64,000 bases of DNA from Woeseiaceae bacterium (GCA_030066735.1 JASJBB010000061.1:1-64000); one strand, 5' to 3'; positions 28,439 through 41,034 are shown, counted from the first letter of the stretch. Notes: generated from the sequence alone by a model not told the origin. Translations and numbers: made by a program.

Positions 28439-30052
28439 CTATCCGGCAAAACATTGCGCATCCGGTCCTTCGTGGACCTCGATTCGAGGCGTCGCAGGAT
28501 CCACCGGCTCCCCTACGGTCTGGCCTGCTCCCTGCGCTCGCAGGATCGCATCGAGCACAAGATACTTCAGCTCAGCCCCGGTCCTCGAACCCTGCCGACC
28601 TGCGGGCAACTGGTAACCGTCGCCGCCCCTGTAAAGAAAATCCGGCAATACGAGCGTGTAGTCACGGTCGTCGATGATCTCGCTCCAGCCTCCGCGACCC
28701 GGGACCTGCAAACTCACGATCCTCGACAGCGACTCGCGACTTTGATCCACGCACAGCCGAAATCCGGAGATTTGCGGGAAGTAGCCCTGGCTCGAACCGT
28801 CACCGCGGAAACCGGCTTCCATCAGCTGCCGGAACTCCGCGCCGGACACGGTCACGTAGCGCAGGAAAGACGAGAACCCGAACGTTCGCGCGATGTCCTC
28901 GAACGTAATGTCGTTCGCGACGTAATCGTCAATGCGCAGCGAGCCGCTGTTGATGAACGCGAAGTCCGCGACCGGTTCTCCGAACGCGCCCCGCATCTGG
29001 TCGACGATGAAGTTGGCCCACGCGGCCTCGCGCGTACGGACGGTTTCCTCGGTTGCATCCATGGGAAATGCCGCGGCGCCAACCCGCGCCTCGAGAAACG
29101 GGAACTTCTCAAGCAGGCGCTTGCGCCACTTTTCATCGAGCACCGCATAATCGGGATCCGGCGCAATGCCCGTGCCGAGTTCGATGACGTCGGTTGCAAC
29201 CAGCGGCAATCCGTCCGCGTCGAAATCCAGGTCGATGCGCCAGATAACCCTGGCATTCGACGCACCTTTCATGACGGGCGCCTGCGTTGCGTTACCGGGA
29301 ACGAACTGCGGTTCATGCTCATGACCGCCAACGATGAAAGCGAGCCGCGGGTAGTCACGCTTGAGCTTCGCCATCCGGGCGTCTGTCCACAGGTGCACGT
29401 GTGTAATGCCGATGATCGCGTCCACGCCCTGCTCGTCGAGTGCCGCTATCGTACGCTCGGCCACCGCCAGGTAATCCGGATCGGTGGGCACGTAGTCACG
29501 GTCGTTGCCACCGTCGTTGGCATGCAGCGTCACCGAGAAAACGCCGATTCTCCTGCCAGCGGCTGCGAAGACGAAGGCGCTGCGCAACGCGTCGTCAACC
29601 GCCGCGTCGCCGGTCCGGAAGACCACATTGTCGCTGACCCAGTCGAACGTAGAGGCGCTGACTGCATTGACCAGTGACTCGGGCGTGCGCCGGTCGAACT
29701 CGTGGTTGCCGAGCGTCACGTACATCGGCGCCAGCGCGTCCAGGTAGTTCATGGCGTCGACCATTTGCAGGCCGTTCCAGAGCTGGCTCTCGAGCGACGG
29801 ATAGAGAAAATCTCCACCGTGCGTAATGTGCACCTCGCGGCCCTCTGCCTGCAGGTCCTTTATCAGCGTCACCACCCGGCCGAAACCGCCGCGCGCGCCG
29901 TCCTCGACGGCGCCAACGCGATAGGTGTCGTTGAGATGCAGAAAGGTCAGTCCCGTTGGCGTGTCTGCAGTAGACTGAGCAGTCGCGGCGCAAGCCGAAA
30001 CTACAAGTAGTACTGCAAGCAGGAAGCCCGAAATGCCGAATCGTTTGTTCAT
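28439..30052 (-). CDS. UshA-type 5'-nucleotidase/metallophosphatase lipoprotein
   Basis: LLVVSAC lipobox; TFLHLNDTYR, THGGDFLYPS, LGNHEFDRR, GGHEHEP, C-terminal 5_nucleotid_C-like INSGSLRIDD. Confidence 0.87.
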   Translation of the reverse strand: MNKRFGISGFLLAVLLVVSACAATAQSTADTPTGLTFLHLNDTYRVGAVEDGARGGFGRVVTLIKDLQAEGREVHITHGGDFLYPSLESQLWNGLQMVDAMNYLDALAPMYVTLGNHEFDRRTPESLVNAVSASTFDWVSDNVVFRTGDAAVDDALRSAFVFAAAGRRIGVFSVTLHANDGGNDRDYVPTDPDYLAVAERTIAALDEQGVDAIIGITHVHLWTDARMAKLKRDYPRLAFIVGGHEHEPQFVPGNATQAPVMKGASNARVIWRIDLDFDADGLPLVATDVIELGTGIAPDPDYAVLDEKWRKRLLEKFPFLEARVGAAAFPMDATEETVRTREAAWANFIVDQMRGAFGEPVADFAFINSGSLRIDDYVANDITFEDIARTFGFSSFLRYVTVSGAEFRQLMEAGFRGDGSSQGYFPQISGFRLCVDQSRESLSRIVSLQVPGRGGWSEIIDDRDYTLVLPDFLYRGGDGYQLPAGRQGSRTGAELKYLVLDAILRAQGAGQTVGEPVDPATPRIEVHEGPDAQCFAG

Positions 30053-30833
30053 CGTTTTTGTTGCCAGTCTGCTCGGCGCCGCGTGCACGACGCAGTCGGT
30101 GACGCATTCACCCGAAGACGACCTCGGTATCCTCTGGGTGAAGCATGCCGCCGAATACCCGGCGATCACGAGGCAAGTCTACCAGTCTGCGCAACAGGAC
30201 CTCGATGCATTTATCGCCGACGAAAGCTGGACCGCGATGCCGGGTCATCCCGTCGACACGTCCCTGCCGCCGGCCGTAATTCTCGACGTTGACGAAACCG
30301 TCGTCAGCAACGTCGACTTCCAGCTCGCGTTCGAGCGGCCATTTACCAACCGCAAGATGTACGACTATTTCCAGGAACACGATGCTATCCCGGTCGCCGG
30401 CGTCGTCGAGTTCGTCGCCGCCGCGCGCGCCGCCGGCGTGACGGCGTTCTTCGTCACCAACCGCCCCTGCGAGCGCATCGAAGGCGTGCCCGGCGACTGC
30501 CCGCAGAAAGACTGGACGATCGGGGAGCTGCGCTCGATCGGCATCGAGACCGATGCCGATCACGTTTTGCTCGCCGACGAGCAGGGCTGGGACCGCGCCA
30601 AGATCGCGCGCCGCGAGCACGTCGCCGAGAACTACCGTGTCATCATGCTGTTTGGCGACGACCTCGGCGACTTTTCGCCGTGCGTCCGCAGGACGCTGTA
30701 CGGCCCCTGCACCGAGCCCGCGACGAAGGAGAGCCGCGCGCAGATCATCGAAGAGCACAGCGAGCGCTGGGGACACGGCTGGTACATTCTGCCCGGACCG
30801 ATGCACGGGTCCTGGACGTCGTTTGCTGAGTGA
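30033..30833 (+). CDS. Class C (e(P4)-like, HAD IIIB) acid phosphatase lipoprotein
   Basis: LLGAAC lipobox; AVILDVDETVVSN DxDxT motif; FFVTNRPCE; MLFGDDLGDF. Confidence 0.88.
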   Translation: MPNRLFIVFVASLLGAACTTQSVTHSPEDDLGILWVKHAAEYPAITRQVYQSAQQDLDAFIADESWTAMPGHPVDTSLPPAVILDVDETVVSNVDFQLAFERPFTNRKMYDYFQEHDAIPVAGVVEFVAAARAAGVTAFFVTNRPCERIEGVPGDCPQKDWTIGELRSIGIETDADHVLLADEQGWDRAKIARREHVAENYRVIMLFGDDLGDFSPCVRRTLYGPCTEPATKESRAQIIEEHSERWGHGWYILPGPMHGSWTSFAE

Positions 30834-30837
30834 CGGC

Positions 30838-30928
30838 ACGTCGTTGCGAGCCCGAAGGGCGCGGCAACCTCTTGATATTGTGGTAAATTCAACGGATTGC
30901 TTCGTCGCTGCGCTGCTCGCAATGACGT
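30838..30928. repeat. MITE-like palindromic intergenic repeat
   Basis: Ends ACGTCGTTGCGAGC / GCTCGCAATGACGT are inverted repeats (13/14 match); internal GGATTGCTTCGTCGCTGCGCTGCTCGC; spurious translation LRAAQRRSNP is typical of a widespread bacterial repeat. Confidence 0.75.
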
Positions 30929-30953
30929 AGTCTGCCAATAAGGGGGAAGAACG

Positions 30954-31824
30954 ATGGCGAAAGTGAAATGCGGCCTCATCCAGATGTCGCTCAAGGGTGA
31001 TGGGGCAATGGAGCCCGATGCCATTCGCGACGCGATGATCGAGGCACATATCCCGTACATCGAGGATGCCGCCAGCCAGGGCGTGCAGGTCCTCTGCTTC
31101 CAGGAAGTCTTCACGCAGCCGTATTTCTGCCCGAGCCAGGACAGGAAGTGGTACGCCGCCGCCGAATCGATCCCCGACGGCCACACGACGTCACTCATGC
31201 GCGAGTACGCGAAGCAGCACAACATGGTCATCGTGGTGCCGATTTACGAGGAAGAAATGCCGGGCGTGTACTACAACACGGCGGCCGTGATCGACGCCGA
31301 CGGATCCTTCCTCGGCAAGTATCGCAAGACCCATATCCCGCAGGTCGACCCCGGCTTTTACGAAAAGTTTTTCTTCAAACCGGGCGATTCGGGCTGGCCG
31401 GTATTCGACACGGCCTACCTGAAACTGGGCGTATACATCTGCTATGACCGGCACTTCCCCGAAGGCTGGCGCGCGCTCGCGCTGAATGGCGCCGAGTACA
31501 TCGTCAATCCGTCGGCGACGGTTGCAGGGCTGAGCAAGTACCTCTGGGAGCTCGAACAACCGGCATCGGCGGCCGCCAACGGCGTCTTTATCGGCGCGAT
31601 CAACCGGGTCGGGTCGGAAGAGCCCTGGGCAACGTCCCACGACATGGGCGAGTTCTACGGTTCCAGCTACATCGTCAACCCGCGCGGTACGATCGAGGCA
31701 CAGGCGAGCTACGGCGACGACGAACTGCTGGTGCACGAGATCGATCTCGACATGGTGCGCGAGGTTCGCAACACCTGGCAGTTCTTCCGCGATCGTCGCC
31801 CCGAAACCTACGGTCCGCTCACGG

Positions 31825-31832
<8 letters not shown>
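30954..31832 (+). CDS. Beta-ureidopropionase/N-carbamoyl-beta-alanine amidohydrolase (nitrilase superfamily)
   Basis: CFQEVFTQPYFC, KYRKTHIPQ, GVYICYDRHFPEGWRALALNGAE catalytic Glu/Lys/Cys motifs; first gene of pyrimidine operon. Confidence 0.88.
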
Positions 31833-34742
<2,910 letters not shown>

Positions 34743-34754
34743 AGCGCCGACCCC

Positions 34755-36074
34755 ATGGCCAGCCATCCGGACATTCGCTCCCACCGGCTCGACGCGGCCG
34801 AGATCGACCGGAATTTCGTCGACCTGCACCCGCCGCTCAAACGCTCCGAGGCGCTGATCGAGGCCGATCGCTGCTACTTCTGCTTTGACGCACCCTGTAC
34901 ACAGGCGTGCCCGACCGGCATCGACATCCCGGCGTTCATCCAGAAGATCCGCTCGGACAACATCCGCGGCTCGGCCCGCACGATTCTCCAGGAAAACATC
35001 ATGGGTGGCATGTGCGCGCGCGTATGCCCGACCGAGGTGCTGTGCGAGGAGGCCTGCGTGCGCAACACGCATGAAGACAAGCCGGTCGAGATCGGGTTGC
35101 TGCAACGCTACGCCACCGACCCGGTCATCGACGCCGGCACGCAGCTCTTCGCGCGTGCGCCGGCCACCGGCAAGCGAGTGGCCGTGGTCGGCGGTGGGCC
35201 CGCCGGGCTCTCCTGTGCGCACCGGCTCGCGATGCTGGGTCATGACGTCAAGGTATTCAACCGCGACCCGAAGCGCGGCGGTCTCAACGAATACGGCATT
35301 GCCGCCTACAAGACGGTTGACGACTTCGCCCAGAAAGAAATCGAGTACATCCTTGCGATTGGCGGCATCGAATTCGAGGACGGCGTGGCGCTCGGCAAGG
35401 ATTTTTCAATGGCTGCACTGCGCGATGCCTACGACGCCGTGTTCCTCGGCATTGGTCTCGCGCTCGTCAACGACCTCAAGATCGACAATGAGGATCTGCC
35501 CGGCGTCGAAAATGCCATCGACTACATTGCGCAACTGCGCCAGGCCGGGGACAAGTCGACGTTGCCCGTCGGCCGCAACGTCATTGTTATCGGCGGCGGC
35601 ATGACGGCGATCGACATTGCCGTGCAGTCCAGGCGACTCGGCGCCGAAAACGTCGACATCGTGTACCGGCGCGGACCGGACGACATGAGCGCGTCGGAGT
35701 TCGAGCAGCAGCTCGCGCGAACCAGCGGCGTATCCGTGCACCACTGGCTGCACCCCAAGGCCATGCATGGCGCCGGGCACGTCGAGTCCGTCGAGTTCGA
35801 CAAAAACGGTCAGCCCGTGACCATGCCGGCCGACGTGGTCTTCAAGGCGATCGGCCAGCGGCTGGCCGACAGGGAACTCGCCGGCGAACTCAGGGGTATC
35901 GACCTCGACTACGGCCGTATCCTTGTCGACGAAGACCAGGCGACCTCGCTGCCCGGCGTCTGGGCCGGGGGTGACTGCGTGCTAGGCGGCGACGACCTGA
36001 CGGTGAGCGCCGTGCAGCACGGCAAGATAGCCGCGCTCGCGATCGACCGCCACCTGGGAGGCAAGAATGGCTGA
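34755..36074 (+). CDS. preT: NAD-dependent dihydropyrimidine dehydrogenase subunit PreT
   Basis: CYFCFDAPCTQACPTGIDIPAFIQKI, GMCARVCPTEVLCEEACV FeS motifs; VAVVGGGPAGLSCAHRLAMLGH. Confidence 0.92.
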   Translation: MASHPDIRSHRLDAAEIDRNFVDLHPPLKRSEALIEADRCYFCFDAPCTQACPTGIDIPAFIQKIRSDNIRGSARTILQENIMGGMCARVCPTEVLCEEACVRNTHEDKPVEIGLLQRYATDPVIDAGTQLFARAPATGKRVAVVGGGPAGLSCAHRLAMLGHDVKVFNRDPKRGGLNEYGIAAYKTVDDFAQKEIEYILAIGGIEFEDGVALGKDFSMAALRDAYDAVFLGIGLALVNDLKIDNEDLPGVENAIDYIAQLRQAGDKSTLPVGRNVIVIGGGMTAIDIAVQSRRLGAENVDIVYRRGPDDMSASEFEQQLARTSGVSVHHWLHPKAMHGAGHVESVEFDKNGQPVTMPADVVFKAIGQRLADRELAGELRGIDLDYGRILVDEDQATSLPGVWAGGDCVLGGDDLTVSAVQHGKIAALAIDRHLGGKNG

Positions 36075-37338
36075 CCTGACCTCCGGCTTTCTGGGCATCA
36101 AGTCCCCTAACCCGTTCTGGCTGGCGTCCGCGCCGCCGACCGACAAGGCCTATAACGTGAACCGTGCGTTCGAAGCCGGCTGGGGCGGCGCCGTCTGGAA
36201 AACGCTGGGCGAGGCCGGCCCGCCGATCGTCAACGTCAGCGGACCGCGTTACAGCGCGTTGCACAGTAATGAACGCCGCGTCATCGGCTTCAACAACATC
36301 GAGCTGATCACCGACCGGCCGCTCGAAACCAATCTCGAGGAAATCCGGCAGGTCAAACGCGACTGGCCCGATCGCGCTGTGGTCGTTTCCGTGATGTTGC
36401 CCATGAACGAGAAAGCCTGGGCGGACCACGTGCCGATGATCGAGGATACCGGCGCCGATGCGCTAGAGCTCAACTTCGGCTGCCCGCACGGCATGTCCGA
36501 GCGCGGCATGGGGGCAGCCGTTGGGCAGGTCCCCGAGTACATCCAGATGGCGACCGAGTGGGCCAAGGCTGCGGCATCGATTCCCGTCATCGTCAAGCTG
36601 ACGCCGAACGTGACGAACATCCTGCCGCCGGCCAAGGCGGCAAAGGACGGCGGCGCCGACGCCGTATCGCTGATCAATACCGTCAATTCGATCATGGGCG
36701 TCAACTACGACACCCTGACGATGTACCCCACCACCGACGGCAAGGGCACCCATGGCGGTTACTGCGGCGAAGCCGTCAAACCGATTGCCCTCAACATGTG
36801 CGCCGAGATCGCGCGCACGGCCGAGACTTCCGATATCCCGATTTCGGGCATCGGCGGCATCACCGACTGGCGCGATGCCGTCGACTTCCTCGCATTGGGG
36901 GCCAGTAACGTGCAGGTCTGCACGGCGGCCATGGTATACGGCTTCAAGATTATCGACGACCTGACCGATGGTCTGAGCACGTTCCTCGACGACAAGGGTA
37001 TGACATCGGTCGACGAACTCGTCGGCAAGGCTGTGCCGTCGGTCACCGATTGGCAATACCTCAATCTCAACTACGTGGAAAAGGCCGTCATCGACCAGGA
37101 GCTTTGCATCAAGTGCGGCCGCTGCCACATCGTTTGCGAAGACACCTCGCACCAGGCCATCACCCATACCGTCAATGGCGAGCGCCGTTTCGAGGTTATC
37201 GATGACGAGTGCGTCGGCTGCAACCTGTGCGTCAGCGTGTGCCCGGTCGACAGTTGCATTACGATGACGCACGTCCCCGACGACGAGCCACCGCTCGACT
37301 GGACGCGGCACCCGAACAACCCGATGAGGAAATCCTGA
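36067..37338 (+). CDS. preA: NAD-dependent dihydropyrimidine dehydrogenase subunit PreA
   Basis: FLGIKSPNPFWLASAPPTDKAYNV; LELNFGCPHGMSERGMG; C-terminal CIKCGRCHIVCEDTSHQA...CVGCNLCVSVCPVDSCI. Confidence 0.94.
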   Translation: MADLTSGFLGIKSPNPFWLASAPPTDKAYNVNRAFEAGWGGAVWKTLGEAGPPIVNVSGPRYSALHSNERRVIGFNNIELITDRPLETNLEEIRQVKRDWPDRAVVVSVMLPMNEKAWADHVPMIEDTGADALELNFGCPHGMSERGMGAAVGQVPEYIQMATEWAKAAASIPVIVKLTPNVTNILPPAKAAKDGGADAVSLINTVNSIMGVNYDTLTMYPTTDGKGTHGGYCGEAVKPIALNMCAEIARTAETSDIPISGIGGITDWRDAVDFLALGASNVQVCTAAMVYGFKIIDDLTDGLSTFLDDKGMTSVDELVGKAVPSVTDWQYLNLNYVEKAVIDQELCIKCGRCHIVCEDTSHQAITHTVNGERRFEVIDDECVGCNLCVSVCPVDSCITMTHVPDDEPPLDWTRHPNNPMRKS

Positions 37339-37733
37339 TGACCGACGACGAACTGCTCGACCTCGCGCGCGAGGTGCGCGACAAGGCGCACTGCCCGTAT
37401 TCGGGATTCAGCGTCGGGGCAGCACTCATCGACGAAAACGGGGCCGTGCACCTCGGCTGCAACGTCGAGAACGCCGCCTACTCGAACGTCAGTTGCGCCG
37501 AGGCCGGTGCAATCAGCGCCATGGTTGCGGGCGGCGGAACTCGGATCGTCAAGATCGCGGTCGCCGGCGGCGGCAGCGGCGAGAAATCGAGGGCCTGCAC
37601 GCCGTGTGGCGGGTGCCGCCAGCGTATCGACGAGTTTGCCGACGAAAACACCCGCATCATCGTCAAGGACAACGACGAGAACTGGCACAGCTACTCGGTG
37701 GCCGAACTGCTGCCATCGTCCTTCCACTTGTAG
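37338..37733 (+). CDS. cdd: Cytidine deaminase
   Basis: AHCPYSGFSVGAAL, CNVENAAYSNVSCAE, CTPCGGCRQRIDEF zinc motifs; ATGA overlap with preA. Confidence 0.93.
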   Translation: MTDDELLDLAREVRDKAHCPYSGFSVGAALIDENGAVHLGCNVENAAYSNVSCAEAGAISAMVAGGGTRIVKIAVAGGGSGEKSRACTPCGGCRQRIDEFADENTRIIVKDNDENWHSYSVAELLPSSFHL

Positions 37734-37751
37734 GCGCGGCGCGCTCGTTGC

Positions 37752-38261
37752 ATGAATAGCGAGGAAAAACAGCGGCACTACGACCGGGCAGAATCGCTGC
37801 TTGCGGAACAGAACTTCGCTGCCGCCGTCATCGCGGGCGGCATAGCGACCCTCCTCGCCGCGACCGCCTATGGCATCACGGTCGCTACGTGGCCCATTGC
37901 TCACGGATTCGCGGCAGCCGGCGTCGGAATCTTCATTGGATTTACGATCGGCTTTCTGGGGCGGGGGATCTCGACGAAGTTTCCCGTGATTGCGACTGGC
38001 TTCACGATCGCCGGCCTGCTTCTGGGCAACCTGTTCAGAGTCGTGATGGTGCTGGCGATAGCATCGTCGACATCGCCCATTGACGTGCTCCGGAACGAGT
38101 CCTTGTCGATGCTCACGGAGCGGGCGATGTCCCACTTTTCCTTTGTCGGCCTGGTCTACGGGTTTGTTGCAGTCGTTGCCGCAGTCTTTCTCGCCAGAAG
38201 GCCGCTGTCCCGCGCGGACAGGCTAGCGATCGGACTGTTCGAAACGAGGGGCTACGAATAA
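37752..38261 (+). CDS. Small multi-TM membrane protein of unknown function
   Basis: 169 aa with about four hydrophobic segments, immediately downstream of cdd. Confidence 0.6.
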   Translation: MNSEEKQRHYDRAESLLAEQNFAAAVIAGGIATLLAATAYGITVATWPIAHGFAAAGVGIFIGFTIGFLGRGISTKFPVIATGFTIAGLLLGNLFRVVMVLAIASSTSPIDVLRNESLSMLTERAMSHFSFVGLVYGFVAVVAAVFLARRPLSRADRLAIGLFETRGYE

Positions 38262-39121
38262 GGGTGCTCGAATTTCGGCGGAGTTCCCAGCCCGCCGAAT
38301 CCGCCTCGAAGAACATGTAGCGCAAGCGCCCAGTAAAGAGCGGCCACGCCGAGGTAGGGCCCCATCAGACCATCCGGCAGCCACACCATTGTGATCAGGT
38401 CCGGGGTGATGGGAACGTCATGCTCCATCGGCAGGAAAGCCGTATAGCTGAGCGTGGCGCCCATGGTCGCGTGGAAGAACACGGCGACCAGTATGCTGCC
38501 GTTCGATTTGTTGTACGCCCAGGTGAACAGGATGGTCCAGGGCACGATGAAGAAGGCCGCCCAGATCGCCGGCACGTTGTGCATGCCGGTTCCCAACCAG
38601 TATGTGGGTGCGTGCCAAAGCAAGTGCAAGAACGCTATCAGCAGCGTTGCCTTCAGCGGCGTCGTGATGTGCTGGAGCCGCTGCAGCGCAAACCCGCGCC
38701 AGCCGAACTCCTCCCCCAGTCCGGGAATCAGCAGCTGCTTGATCATGACTGACGCGACCCACGCCCAGCCCCAGAACTGCGGGTCAAACTCGATCCCGAC
38801 GGCCAACGAGCCAAGGAAACGCCCTGCGAGTCCTATCGCCAGGAAGAACGCGAGCAGCGGCAGGAACCACCTGAACCCTGTCCGGGCATCGATACGGGCA
38901 AAGAAACGTCTCAGGCCGGCTTTGCCGTAGAACAAGGCGGTAATTGCGACGGCTGCGAGCGTGGGGCCCCAGACACCGAGAATCAGGAGCGGCGACTCGG
39001 CATCACCCAGGGCCAGGACGATTGCAAACAGGCCCCACGAAAATGCGAATGTTGTCAGAAAGAATGCTGCGAGTTGGCGGCGCAGCTGCGCCCGCGCTCC
39101 TGCGGGTAACGTTCCGTCCAC
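38252..39121 (-). CDS. CPBP family intramembrane metalloprotease-like protein
   Basis: GLGEEFGWRGFALQRLQ and LLIAFLHLLWHAPTY motifs; multiple TM. GTG start at 39121 proposed in place of ORF start 39190. Confidence 0.85.
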   Translation of the reverse strand: MDGTLPAGARAQLRRQLAAFFLTTFAFSWGLFAIVLALGDAESPLLILGVWGPTLAAVAITALFYGKAGLRRFFARIDARTGFRWFLPLLAFFLAIGLAGRFLGSLAVGIEFDPQFWGWAWVASVMIKQLLIPGLGEEFGWRGFALQRLQHITTPLKATLLIAFLHLLWHAPTYWLGTGMHNVPAIWAAFFIVPWTILFTWAYNKSNGSILVAVFFHATMGATLSYTAFLPMEHDVPITPDLITMVWLPDGLMGPYLGVAALYWALALHVLRGGFGGLGTPPKFEHPYS

Positions 39122-39208
39122 AATGCCCCCTTGTTCACGATTGATTGTCGCTGTGGCTAATTGATGCCTGGGAAGCGGGATCGGATGCAAAGACAGGGAA
39201 TGGCCGGC

Positions 39209-40147
39209 TCAGATATCGACCTCGGCGATAACCTCCTGCAACAGGGCTGCCGATTCTTCGAGCGCGGCCAGTTCCCCCTGCTCGAGGTTCAGGCTGATCT
39301 GCCGGCACACCCCGTCTGCGCCGACGAGCGTGGGTACGCTGAGACACACGTCGCTGATCCCGTACTGCCCGGTCAGCAGCGAGCTCACGGGCTCGATCGA
39401 GCGGCGGTTGTCCAGGATGATGCCGACCAGCGTAGAGATCACCATGCCGATTGCCCAGTTGGTGTAACCCTTCGCCTCGATGATCTCGTAGGCCGAATTG
39501 CGGACCCTGGCAACCAGGTTGTCCATGTCTTCATCGTTCCAGGGAATGCCGAGGATCGCCGAACGCACCGGGCTTTTGCCGCCGATTGTCAGGGTGCTCC
39601 AGGCCGCGAATTCCGAGTCACCGTGTTCGCCGAGGATGTAGCCGTGAACAGAACGCGGGCTCACGCTGTAGTACTCGCCGAGCAGGCTGCGAAACCGCGT
39701 GGTGTCCAGCATGGTCCCGGTACCGATGACCCGATGATGCGGCCGGGCGCTCAGCCTTTGCATGATGATGGTGAGCACGTCGACCGGATTGGATGCGACA
39801 ACGACGATCGCATCCGGCGCGTATTTGTCCAGCCCTTCGGCGATGCTGCGGAAGATCTTCGCATTGCGATTAAGCAGGTCGAGGCGCGACTCGCCTGGTT
39901 TCTGCGAGGCGCCGGCGGTGACGACGACAATCTGGCAACCGGCGAGATCCGAGTAATCGCCCGCCTGCACGATGATGCGGCCAACGTAGGCCTGCCCGTG
40001 CATCAGGTCCAGCGCCTCGCCGCGGGTCCGTGTTTCGTCCACGTCCACCAGGACAATCTCGCTGCAGTTCTTCTGCACGAAGAGCGCGAACGCTGCTGCC
40101 ATGCCGACATTGCCGGCGCCAATGATCCCTACGCGTTGAATACTCAA
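39209..40147 (-). CDS. ldh: L-lactate dehydrogenase-type 2-hydroxyacid dehydrogenase (LDH/MDH family)
   Basis: GIIGAGNVGMAAA; TAGASQKPGESRLDLLNRN (Gln at specificity position gives LDH-like); VVASNPVDVLT; GEHGDSEF. TTG start with AGAGGA RBS. Confidence 0.87.
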   Translation of the reverse strand: MSIQRVGIIGAGNVGMAAAFALFVQKNCSEIVLVDVDETRTRGEALDLMHGQAYVGRIIVQAGDYSDLAGCQIVVVTAGASQKPGESRLDLLNRNAKIFRSIAEGLDKYAPDAIVVVASNPVDVLTIIMQRLSARPHHRVIGTGTMLDTTRFRSLLGEYYSVSPRSVHGYILGEHGDSEFAAWSTLTIGGKSPVRSAILGIPWNDEDMDNLVARVRNSAYEIIEAKGYTNWAIGMVISTLVGIILDNRRSIEPVSSLLTGQYGISDVCLSVPTLVGADGVCRQISLNLEQGELAALEESAALLQEVIAEVDI

Positions 40148-40169
40148 AACGCTATTCCTCTGTTTTCCA

Positions 40170-40197
40170 GATCGCCCGCCAGGGCGGGCTCCTAAAC
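40170..40197 (-). repeat. REP-like palindrome containing rbsK stop codon
   Basis: Minus strand GTTTAGGAGCCCGCCCTGGCGGGCGATC; same core TAGGAGCCCGCCCyGGCGGGCGATC as 18817-18842. Confidence 0.75.
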
Positions 40198-41034
40198 CAG
40201 GGCCATTACCTGGTCACGGTTCGGCAATGACGGCTGTGCGCCGAGTTTCGTACACGCGGCCGCGCCGGCCGCACACGCAAATTCCAGCGCCTGCTGCGGC
40301 GACTGGCCTTCGACCAGCGCGACGGTGAGCGCTGCCGTAAACGTGTCGCCGGCCGCGGTCGTATCGACCGCTTCGATACGCGGCGGCTTCGCGACCGCAA
40401 TGTCCTCGCCACCTTTGCTGATGGTCGCGCCGGCCGCACCGACCGTGGTGGCTATCATCCCCGGGCACGCGTTCAGGGACTCACCGTACCAGGCGGACTC
40501 GATCTCGTTGACGATTACGAGATCTGCGCGCTGCAAGACCGTGACGTCGACCTGCTTGGCGGGCGCGAGGTTGACGCAAAAGAAGCCGTCGAACTCGGCG
40601 GCAGCCCTGGCGACCGTTTCGGTGGGCACTTCGAGCTGGCAGATCAGCGCATCGGCCGCCGGCACCGACAGCACCTCGGGAGTCAGGCTTCGATTCGCGC
40701 CCGGCGCCACGACGATGTGGTTTTCGCCCGATGGGGCCACCGCGATCAAGGCCGTGCCCGTAGGCGCGTCGGCCGCAACCCGCAAGTCGTCCAGGCCGAC
40801 ACCGCCATCCCGCAGCAGCGCCAGCGCCTCCTCTGCGGCCGCATCATCGCCGACGCAGCCGATCAGCCGCACATCGGCGCCCAGCCGTTTCGCAGCCAGC
40901 GCCTGGTTGGCGCCCTTGCCGCCGGGAAACCGGTTGAGCACGGCGTCGGTTACGGTCTCGCCGGGCGCCGGCAGCTTCTTCACGGTCGCGACCAGGTCGA
41001 GATTCACCGACCCAATGACTGCAATGTTGCTCAT
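40192..41034 (-). CDS. rbsK: Ribokinase
   Basis: VIGSVNLDLVATVKKLPAPGETV, FPGGKGANQALAAKRLG, DTTAAGDTFTAAL. Confidence 0.92.
   Translation of the reverse strand: MSNIAVIGSVNLDLVATVKKLPAPGETVTDAVLNRFPGGKGANQALAAKRLGADVRLIGCVGDDAAAEEALALLRDGGVGLDDLRVAADAPTGTALIAVAPSGENHIVVAPGANRSLTPEVLSVPAADALICQLEVPTETVARAAAEFDGFFCVNLAPAKQVDVTVLQRADLVIVNEIESAWYGESLNACPGMIATTVGAAGATISKGGEDIAVAKPPRIEAVDTTAAGDTFTAALTVALVEGQSPQQALEFACAAGAAACTKLGAQPSLPNRDQVMALV

Noticed and set aside
28330-28440. Possible terminator or riboswitch in the AT-rich gap between the Oar-like receptor and the 5'-nucleotidase
   Set aside because: Short GC palindromes and a T-run (TTGTTTTTTT) are present, but spacing does not give a clean stem directly followed by U-tract on either gene's strand.
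30632-31231. 199-aa minus-strand ORF over the acid phosphatase/amidase junction
   Set aside because: Contains the repeat-derived LRAAQRRSNP peptide and antisense of real genes; typical repeat mis-annotation.
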